In this document: piece by piece, positions 6,440 to 10,652 of the stretch | Layout of the letters: each line of letters begins with the position of its first letter | Numbering within the stretch: the first letter of the stretch is position 1 | Assembly: GCA_949286295.1 (NCBI GenBank) | Contig: CASECK010000111.1 | Location: forward strand, 1-10,652 | Length of the DNA stretch: 10,652 bases | Direction of reading: 5' to 3' | DNA from: an uncultured bacterium | GTDB lineage: Bacteria > Bacillota > Clostridia > Oscillospirales > Oscillospiraceae | The notes under the pieces: generated by a model | Told to the model about the DNA's origin: nothing | Databases searched by the model: none | What the model saw: the letters and a program-made list of their open reading frames with translations, nothing else | Made by a program: the position numbers and the translations under genes

Positions 6440-7966
6440 ATGAAAAAACTGCTGTATATCCTGTTCCACCGCTCGGTGTTCATGTCCCTGGCCCTGGTGG
6501 CCCAGCTGGCCACCCTGGCTGTCATGGTGGTGGTCTTTTCCGAGCATACCCAGGCCTTCTACTGGACGTGTATCCTCCTGAGCGTGGCGGCGGCTCTGGC
6601 CATCGTGGGTAGCCGGATGGAGCCTGGCTATAAGATTGCCTGGCTGCTGCTCATCCTGCCCTTCCCGGTATTCGGGGGAATCTTCTACCTGCTGGTGGGC
6701 GGCGGCGCGGTCCCAAAGCGGACCAGAAAGCGGATGCGGGGGATGCTCCAGAAAACCGCCCGGACCTTAAAGGAGGATTTCAAGGCCGACGACCTGCTCC
6801 CCCTCGGCGGGGACGCCGCCGGCCAGGCCAGTTACCTGGAGCGCTGCGCCGCCTGCCCTGCTTACACCAACACGGAGACGGAGTACTTTCCCCTGGGCGA
6901 CCGGGCTTTCCCCCGGATGCTGGAGGAGCTGGAGAAGGCGCAGAAGTATATCTTTCTGGAATATTTCATTATCCAGCCCGGGGTGTTCTGGGACAGCATC
7001 CTGGCCATTTTAGAGCGCAAGGCCGCCCAGGGGGTGGAGGTGCGGGTCCTCTATGACGACTTTGGGTGTATGTTCACCCTCCCCCGGGATTACAACGAGC
7101 GGCTCATCCGCAAGGGAATCCAGTGCCGGGTGTTTAACCGCCTGATGCCGGTGATGTCCCTGCGGCTGAACAACCGGGACCACCGCAAGCTGATGATTAT
7201 AGACGGCAAGGTGGGCTTTACCGGCGGAATGAACCTGTCTGACGAGTATATCAATATGCGCCAGCGGTTTGGCCACTGGAAGGACAGCGCCATTCTCTTG
7301 GAGGGGGACGCCGTATGGTCCATGACGGTCATGTTCCTGTCCATGTGGGACCACATCGCCGGCCTGGATGAGGACTTCAGCCGTTTCCGGCCTCCGCCCG
7401 CCCCGGTGCGCCCCTGGACCGGCTATGTCCAGCCCTATACCGACACCCCCCTGGACCGGGAGGCGGTGGGACAGGCGGTCTATCTGAATATGATCGCCAA
7501 GGCGAAGAAGTATATCTTCATCACCACGCCCTATCTGGTCATTGATGTGGCCACCAACACCGCCCTGTGCAACGCCGCAAAATCCGGTGTGGACGTGCGC
7601 CTCATCACCCCCGCGGTCCCGGACAAGCGCTATGTGTTCGAGGTCACCAGGGCCCACTATCCCCCCCTGCTGGAGGCCGGGGTGAAAATCTATGAGTACA
7701 CCCCCGGCTTTATCCACGCCAAGAACTTTGTGGTGGATGACCGCTTTGCCACCGTGGGCACCGTCAATTTAGATTACCGCAGCCTGTTTCTGCATTTCGA
7801 GGACGGTGTGTGGCTGTGCGAGGCCCCCTGTATCCGGGACATCCGCCTGGACTTCGAGCAGACCCTGAAGGTCTGCGAGCCTGTTTCCCTGCGCCGGTTT
7901 AAGCACCTGAACATTCTGTTGCAGCTGTATCGGAACATCCTTCGCATTTTCGCGCCGCTGATGTAA
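6440..7966 (+). CDS. cls: Cardiolipin synthase (phospholipase D family)
   Basis: This membrane enzyme makes cardiolipin, normally from two phosphatidylglycerol molecules. The 508-residue protein has the standard bacterial Cls layout. Three N-terminal hydrophobic segments (about 12-33, 41-57 and 67-87) are followed by two phospholipase D domains, each with an HKD motif: H248-x-K250 with D255 (HRKLMIIDGKVGFTGGMN) and H426-x-K428 with D433 (HAKNFVVDDRFATVGTVNLD). Both catalytic motifs are complete. ATG at 6440 is preceded by a GAGGTG ribosome binding site. It follows the metallophosphoesterase gene by 25 bases, which suggests co-transcription. A strong hairpin lies 11 bases after its stop. In Firmicutes cardiolipin synthases affect membrane stress responses and sporulation membranes; which one applies here is not visible. 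Confidence 0.96.
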   Translation: MKKLLYILFHRSVFMSLALVAQLATLAVMVVVFSEHTQAFYWTCILLSVAAALAIVGSRMEPGYKIAWLLLILPFPVFGGIFYLLVGGGAVPKRTRKRMRGMLQKTARTLKEDFKADDLLPLGGDAAGQASYLERCAACPAYTNTETEYFPLGDRAFPRMLEELEKAQKYIFLEYFIIQPGVFWDSILAILERKAAQGVEVRVLYDDFGCMFTLPRDYNERLIRKGIQCRVFNRLMPVMSLRLNNRDHRKLMIIDGKVGFTGGMNLSDEYINMRQRFGHWKDSAILLEGDAVWSMTVMFLSMWDHIAGLDEDFSRFRPPPAPVRPWTGYVQPYTDTPLDREAVGQAVYLNMIAKAKKYIFITTPYLVIDVATNTALCNAAKSGVDVRLITPAVPDKRYVFEVTRAHYPPLLEAGVKIYEYTPGFIHAKNFVVDDRFATVGTVNLDYRSLFLHFEDGVWLCEAPCIRDIRLDFEQTLKVCEPVSLRRFKHLNILLQLYRNILRIFAPLM

Positions 7967-7977
7967 GGCGGCGCAAA

Positions 7978-8011
7978 AGCCGGGGCCGCCTTCTCTGAGG
8001 CGGCCCCGGCT
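7978..8011. terminator. Bidirectional-type hairpin terminator
   Basis: A perfect, very GC-rich 13-bp stem (7978-7990 with 7999-8011) with an 8-base loop lies between the convergent cls gene and the Cys-rich protein gene. On the minus strand the stem is followed by a short T run (complement of AAAA at 7975-7978), so it suits the Cys-rich gene best. On the plus strand the tail (GACTCTGCTTCTCC) is T-poor. Confidence 0.75.
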
Positions 8012-8024
8012 GACTCTGCTTCTC

Positions 8025-8858
8025 CTACCGGCAGCAGCACTGGCTGGCGCTGCTGGTGGTGGTGATGGTATTGGGCGGGAAGAAGGAGTTGACCGGGAAC
8101 TGGACCTGCCGGAACAGCTCGCAGGGGTCCTCCTGGCCCTGGCTGCCGTCGTCGCAGCTGCAATCCTTGGAGGGCACGCAGTAGTCGTAGGCGGGGATGA
8201 GCAGCTGGGTGTCCCGCTCCATACGGATGATAGAGAACTGCCCCAAGGTGACAAACATCCGGTGCTGGTCTCCGGCGCTTACCAGCTCCTCCCCAAAGCA
8301 GGCGGCCACCGCCGGGGGAATGTCCACGCAGCCGCAATCGCAGGGGCGGCACTCGCACACATCCACCAGCTTCAGGTTCAAAATCAGCGGGTCCACCGCC
8401 TCCACCACGGCGGTGGGGACGCTGGTCTGGGGGCAGCACTGGAACTCTGTGCTGTTGTCGCCGGGCTGGGAGGAGAAAATCTTGGCGCTGCCCTCGCTGC
8501 CGAAGAGGACGGCCCGCTTGTCAAAGACCGCCAGGCCGCACACCTCCACCGGGCGGGCGGCGCCCACATAGGCGTCGGCGGTGACGCGGTAGAAGTACCG
8601 CACATCCACGGTGTAAAAACCGCGGTTGAAGGTGACGGGCTCCACGTCAATGTACGCGAACAGCAGCTCTGCGCCCCGGGCTTTGATGGACTGGGCCCGG
8701 TCCAGCACCTCCTGAGAGCAGCGGGTGGGGAAGACACGCAGGTCCTCCACGCAGTCTTTGTCCTTGCAGGAATCGAAAATCTTTTTCGTGTGTATGCACA
8801 CGGCCTCCCGGATACTGCGCTCCTCGCAGACGGGGCCGGGCACGACCTTTTCTGGCAT
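8025..8858 (-). CDS. Cys-rich clostridial protein, possible spore-layer component
   Basis: This 277-residue protein carries 21 cysteines. They are spread through the N-terminal part (11, 21, 31, 36, 47), clustered as CxCxxCxCxC at 168-177, repeated as DCSC (232-235), and it ends QCCCR. The central region (about 60-165) has beta-type segments (FAYIDVEPVTFNRGFYTVDV, residues 67-86; then VRYFYRVTADAY). No signal peptide or membrane helix is seen, so it is probably cytoplasmic or mother-cell made. I recall similar proteins as conserved hypotheticals in spore-forming Clostridia. A spore coat or outer-layer role, with disulfide cross-linking, is inference from composition and from a sporulation-like promoter. 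A metal-binding role is an alternative. The start is ATG at 8856-8858 with a perfect TAGGAGGG site 6 bases upstream; the frame extends to 8897, but that part lies before the ribosome binding site. Single-gene unit. Confidence 0.85.
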   Translation of the reverse strand: MPEKVVPGPVCEERSIREAVCIHTKKIFDSCKDKDCVEDLRVFPTRCSQEVLDRAQSIKARGAELLFAYIDVEPVTFNRGFYTVDVRYFYRVTADAYVGAARPVEVCGLAVFDKRAVLFGSEGSAKIFSSQPGDNSTEFQCCPQTSVPTAVVEAVDPLILNLKLVDVCECRPCDCGCVDIPPAVAACFGEELVSAGDQHRMFVTLGQFSIIRMERDTQLLIPAYDYCVPSKDCSCDDGSQGQEDPCELFRQVQFPVNSFFPPNTITTTSSASQCCCR

Positions 8859-8926
8859 ATAATTCCCTCCTAAATTTGGGTGGTCATGGGCAGGCAAACA
8901 GCCCGTGGGGGCTTTGCTTACACCCC

Positions 8927-8953
8927 ATCATATGCCGCCAGGCGGGTTTGGTG
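8927..8953 (-). promoter_or_regulatory. Candidate sporulation-type promoter of the Cys-rich gene (CACC-N15-CATATGAT)
   Basis: On the minus strand CATATGAT (8927-8934) lies 15 bp after CACC (8950-8953), the same layout as in front of the 5890 gene cluster. It resembles a sigma-K type promoter (mACm, CATAnnnT). TATGAT alone would be an acceptable sigma-A -10, but the hexamer 17 bp upstream is GGCACC, a very poor -35. The leader would be about 60 bases. Confidence 0.4.
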
Positions 8954-8979
8954 CCCCCTCCTCCTCCCGCCGGATGTAC

Positions 8980-9008
8980 TTGCTCTTTTGGAAAAAGGCC
9001 GCTATAAT
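8980..9008 (+). promoter_or_regulatory. Sigma-A promoter of the DUF4364 operon
   Basis: TTGCTC (8980-8985) and a perfect TATAAT (9003-9008) are 17 bp apart. Transcription should start near 9015, about 30 bases before the ATG at 9047, with the ribosome binding site AAAGGAG at 9031-9037 in the leader. Confidence 0.8.
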
Positions 9009-9046
9009 AAAAACAGCTACCCCGCTTGGCAAAGGAGAGACAGAGC

Positions 9047-9583
9047 ATGGCCATTGGATTTATCCAGGACGACCTGGATTTGAAGCTTCTGGTGCTATAT
9101 ATCACGGACCGGGCCGCCGGCCCCATCACCTTCCTGCAGCTGTTCGAGCTGGCCCTGTGCGACGCGGGGGTGGACTACTTCTCCCTGTCCCAGGCGGTGG
9201 AGCATATGGTGGCCACCGGTCAGCTGCGCAAGGAGGAGGGGCGCTATGCCATCACCGACAAGGGCCGGCGCAACAGCCAGATATGCGAGAGCAGCCTGCC
9301 GTACTCCGTGCGCATCCATTGCGATGAAAATCTCATCAAGGTCAACGACGCCCTGCGCCGGGAGGCCCAGATACAGGCCAGGGTCTCAGACAACCCAGAC
9401 GGCACCGCCACCCTTCATCTGATATTCAACGACATGGACGCCCCCATGCTCCGCATGGAGCTGCTGGCCCCGGACAGCTCCAGGGCCGGGCGCTGGGGCC
9501 AGGCTTTCAAGGCCGACCCGGGCCGGCTGTACCTGGCCGTCACCACACTGCTGGATGAGGAGGAGACTCATGAGAAGAAATGA
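9047..9583 (+). CDS. DUF4364 family winged-helix-like protein
   Basis: This 178-residue protein matches the DUF4364 family of Clostridia by eye. The signature N-terminus (GFIQDDLDLKLLVLYI, residues 4-19) is followed by a helical winged-helix core (ITFLQLFELAL, then VDYFSLSQAVEHMVATGQL), the typical wing RYAITDKGRRN (66-76), and the conserved ESSLPYSVR (81-89). The C-terminal half (90-178) is a mixed alpha/beta region. The fold of the first half is like PadR/MarR regulators, so DNA binding is plausible, but no target is known. The start is ATG 9047, set by AAAGGAG 9 bases upstream. Its 3' end overlaps the next gene by 14 bases, which implies coupled expression with the split-barrel protein. 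Confidence 0.88.
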   Translation: MAIGFIQDDLDLKLLVLYITDRAAGPITFLQLFELALCDAGVDYFSLSQAVEHMVATGQLRKEEGRYAITDKGRRNSQICESSLPYSVRIHCDENLIKVNDALRREAQIQARVSDNPDGTATLHLIFNDMDAPMLRMELLAPDSSRAGRWGQAFKADPGRLYLAVTTLLDEEETHEKK

Positions 9584-10052
9584 CCGCGCCAGGGACGCCG
9601 CCTTTTCCCTATCCCTGATTGACCGGTGCACCCACGGGGTGATGGCCCTGTCCACCGGGGAGGATACCCCCTACTGCCTGCCCCTGTCCTTTGTCCGGGA
9701 GGGGAACGCCCTTTATTTCCACTGCGCCTTAGAGGGGCGCAAAGTGGATTTGCTCCGGCGCAACCCCAGGGTGTGCGTCACCTTTGTGGGCCGGGACCAG
9801 CCCGCTCTGGAGCAGCCGGCCAACTTCACCACCTATTATCAGTCCGCCATTGTCACCGGCTTCGCCGAGCCCCTCACCGCCCCGGAGGAAAAGCGCCGGG
9901 CCCTGGAGCTGCTGTGCCGGCGCCTGCTGCCCCAGTATATGGACGGCGGCCTCTTCGAGCGCGGCCTGGCCAGCCTGCCCCGCACCGGGGTGTGGAAAAT
10001 CACCATCGAGCAGCTCTCCGGCAAGGAGAAAGCGCCCAAGCCCGGGCGGTAA
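9570..10052 (+). CDS. Pyridoxamine 5'-phosphate oxidase-like split-barrel protein (NimA-like)
   Basis: This 160-residue protein has the pattern of the flavin-binding split beta-barrel (PNPOx-like) family. It has an N-terminal helix (AFSLSLIDRCTHGVMAL, 11-27), strands with PYCLPLSF (34-41) and ALYFHCALEGRKVDLLRRNPRVCVTF (47-72), where the H-A-x-x-G-x-K segment is the usual flavin phosphate contact, and a C-terminal VWKITIEQLSGK (141-152). It belongs with the small NimA-like group in Clostridia, which bind FMN or haem; a nitroreductase role is not established here. ATG 9570 has AGGAGG 6 bases upstream (9558-9563) and lies within the end of the DUF4364 gene, so the two are translationally coupled. 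A candidate terminator starts 14 bases after the stop. Confidence 0.85.
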   Translation: MRRNDRARDAAFSLSLIDRCTHGVMALSTGEDTPYCLPLSFVREGNALYFHCALEGRKVDLLRRNPRVCVTFVGRDQPALEQPANFTTYYQSAIVTGFAEPLTAPEEKRRALELLCRRLLPQYMDGGLFERGLASLPRTGVWKITIEQLSGKEKAPKPGR

Positions 10053-10066
10053 AACAAAAAGGATCG

Positions 10067-10097
10067 GCGGGAATCCCGTTGACGGACACCGCTTTTT
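10067..10097 (+). terminator. Weak intrinsic terminator after the split-barrel gene
   Basis: A GCGG/CCGC outer stem (10067-10070 with 10089-10092) encloses a small CCG/CGG inner stem (76-78 with 83-85), and is directly followed by TTTTT (10093-10097). The stem is short and bulged, so it may work poorly. The second hairpin at 10198 could be the main stop. Confidence 0.4.
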
Positions 10098-10197
10098 GAC
10101 TTTAGCGCATCAACATAGCAACCGGCGCCGGCAAACGTTATGCCACAATAGCAGGCAGAATAACGGGTATAGAAAATCGTATCGGCAAAAAAGGAAC

Positions 10198-10252
10198 AGG
10201 GCGCGGAAAGCCGAAAAAGGCTAACCGCGCCCTATTATGTTTCATTTCATTT
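10198..10252. terminator. Bulged hairpin terminator, bidirectional
   Basis: A 9-bp GC-rich outer stem (10198-10206 with 10225-10233) and a 4-bp inner stem (10209-10212 with 10219-10222) are separated by symmetric AA/AA bulges. On the plus strand the stem is followed by a T-rich tail (10234-10252, ATTATGTTTCATTTCATTT). On the minus strand it is followed within a few bases by a T6 run (complement of 10187-10192). It can therefore stop transcripts from both sides, ending the DUF4364 operon and any minus-strand unit in the AT-rich tail. Confidence 0.7.
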
Positions 10253-10276
10253 AGGCATAACACACACCCATATAAA

Positions 10277-10423
10277 TCACAAATCAAAAGTATCTTCATA
10301 GACATTGAACATCACTGATTTTATTCCCGTTAATCCCAAAATGGTTAAGAGTGCAAGAAGAATTACGCTCCTTTTTCTTATAACCTGTATATATAAACGA
10401 TACCTAAGCCAACCAATAGTCAA
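10277..10423 (-). CDS. Possible small hydrophobic protein (48 aa), uncertain
   Basis: A minus-strand frame is open from 10456 down to a TGA at 10277-10279. From a TTG at 10421-10423 it gives 48 residues: a basic N-terminus (RYRLYIQVIRKRS), a hydrophobic helix (VILLALLTILGL), and a polar tail ending YEDTFDL. This is the charge pattern of a small membrane protein. Evidence against: no ATG or GTG start in the right place, no good ribosome binding site in front of the TTG (the nearest AAAAAGGAG lies inside the frame), and the DNA is AT-rich, where hydrophobic frames arise by chance. A terminator hairpin lies downstream (10233-10187 on this strand). It may also be the remnant of a longer gene. Confidence 0.2.
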   Translation of the reverse strand: MTIGWLRYRLYIQVIRKRSVILLALLTILGLTGIKSVMFNVYEDTFDL

Positions 10424-10498
10424 GGGAAACTTCCCGTCCCCACCTCCGGCGCAGCTTCAAAATCCTATCTATGGCTGTGTGCGGCGTTCATTTTATCG

Positions 10499-10526
10499 TT
10501 GACTGGCTCGGCGGCTTTGCTATTAT
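10499..10526 (+). promoter_or_regulatory. Possible sigma-A promoter in the AT-rich tail
   Basis: TTGACT (10499-10504) and TATTAT (10521-10526) are 16 bp apart, and the -10 has an upstream TGC (extended -10). It would read rightward out of the window. No plus-strand gene is visible after it within the window, and it would run antisense to the minus-strand frame at 10529-10651, so it may be fortuitous. Confidence 0.3.
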
Positions 10527-10528
10527 TC

Positions 10529-10651
10529 TTACAAACTACCATGTGTTTTCTTTCTCAAAAGAATATAACTTAAAATGCAAATCGTTAAGAACACTATACC
10601 AAAAATTAAAACATGAAATATCCCACTTGGATAGGGAGCAATCCAGCCTTG
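10529..10651 (-). CDS. C-terminal fragment of a probable membrane protein
   Basis: On the minus strand a frame enters from beyond the window end and closes with TAA at 10529-10531, giving 40 residues. They contain one long hydrophobic helix (about GIFHVLIFGIVFLTICILSY) followed by the basic tail LLRKKTHGSL, the normal layout of the last transmembrane segment of an integral membrane protein with a cytoplasmic C-terminus. A stretch IAPYPSG precedes the helix. I do not recognise the family. Base use is AT-rich, unlike the genes before 10 kb. Only a short piece is visible, so the call is tentative. Confidence 0.4.
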   Translation of the reverse strand, partial: QGWIAPYPSGIFHVLIFGIVFLTICILSYILLRKKTHGSL

Positions 10652-10652
10652 T

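Larger units (their letters stand above)
10053..10276. other. Gene-free spacer after the split-barrel gene
   Basis: I see no gene here on either strand. The stretch holds two hairpins (10067-10097 and 10198-10233) and a 10-base palindrome CCGGCGCCGG (10122-10131). It is moderately GC-rich up to about 10233 and AT-rich afterwards, so the block boundary probably lies inside it. Confidence 0.5.

Noticed and set aside
7010..7717. 235-aa minus-strand frame inside the cardiolipin synthase gene
   Set aside because: Antisense to both PLD domains of cls; His/Gly-rich shadow with no start signal.
7774..8439. 221-aa minus-strand frame spanning the end of cls and the Cys-rich gene
   Set aside because: It runs straight through the 13-bp terminator hairpin and lies in a different frame from the supported Cys-rich protein.
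8262..8873. 203-aa plus-strand frame opposite the Cys-rich gene
   Set aside because: Shadow frame, Ala/Gly/His-rich, no ribosome binding site; the opposite strand has an ideal site and start.
10122..10131. 10-base palindrome CCGGCGCCGG as an operator or attachment site
   Set aside because: Such short GC palindromes are expected by chance in GC-rich DNA, and no second copy or neighbouring recombinase is visible.
10305..10502. 65-aa plus-strand frame in the AT-rich tail
   Set aside because: No ribosome binding site near its ATG and no family pattern; composition looks like translated non-coding DNA.

Overview
The window reads as a GC-rich chromosomal segment of an anaerobic Firmicute, most likely a clostridial gut lineage of the Oscillospiraceae type (Flavonifractor/Lawsonibacter-like; this assignment is inference). 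Reasons: dense GC-rich coding, strong AGGAGG-type ribosome binding sites, GTG and TTG starts fixed by those sites, textbook sigma-A promoters with 17-bp spacers, a DUF4364 protein typical of Clostridia, TagO/MnaA-type wall polymer genes, and a Cys-rich protein of the kind found in spore-forming Clostridia. About 13 genes fill the first 10 kb. The last ~400 bases are clearly AT-richer and look like the edge of a different block.

Layout. 1-198 is the C-terminal end of an unrecognised plus-strand gene. It converges on a small GIY-YIG protein gene (227-502, minus), with a strong hairpin terminator between them. A divergent promoter region (564-702) starts that gene on the left and trpS on the right. 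The plus-strand run trpS - tagO/wecA-like transferase - UDP-GlcNAc 2-epimerase - membrane-anchored unknown (760-4875) is tightly packed and probably one operon. The transferase makes undecaprenyl-PP-GlcNAc and the epimerase makes UDP-ManNAc, the two precursors of the GlcNAc-ManNAc linkage unit of wall teichoic acid or a related wall polymer. The fourth gene is an exported/anchored protein of unknown role.

A minus-strand cluster of three small unknown genes (4900-5890) comes next. It is divergent from a plus-strand pair, a YfcE-type metallophosphoesterase and a cardiolipin synthase (5953-7966). A strong bidirectional-looking hairpin (7978-8011) separates the synthase from a convergent Cys-rich protein gene (8025-8858, minus). 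Divergent from that is a sigma-A promoter driving a DUF4364 winged-helix protein and an overlapping split-barrel flavin/PNPOx-type protein (9047-10052).

Tail. 10053-10652 holds two candidate terminators, one of them apparently bidirectional, then AT-rich DNA. On the minus strand this DNA has a partial hydrophobic C-terminus running off the window end and a possible 48-aa hydrophobic ORF. No complete gene can be called there.

The most interesting signals are two minus-strand promoters with the same CACC-N15-CATA layout, resembling mother-cell sporulation promoters, in front of the small-gene cluster and the Cys-rich gene, and the composition break after about 10235. No CRISPR array, IS, rRNA or tRNA was seen.
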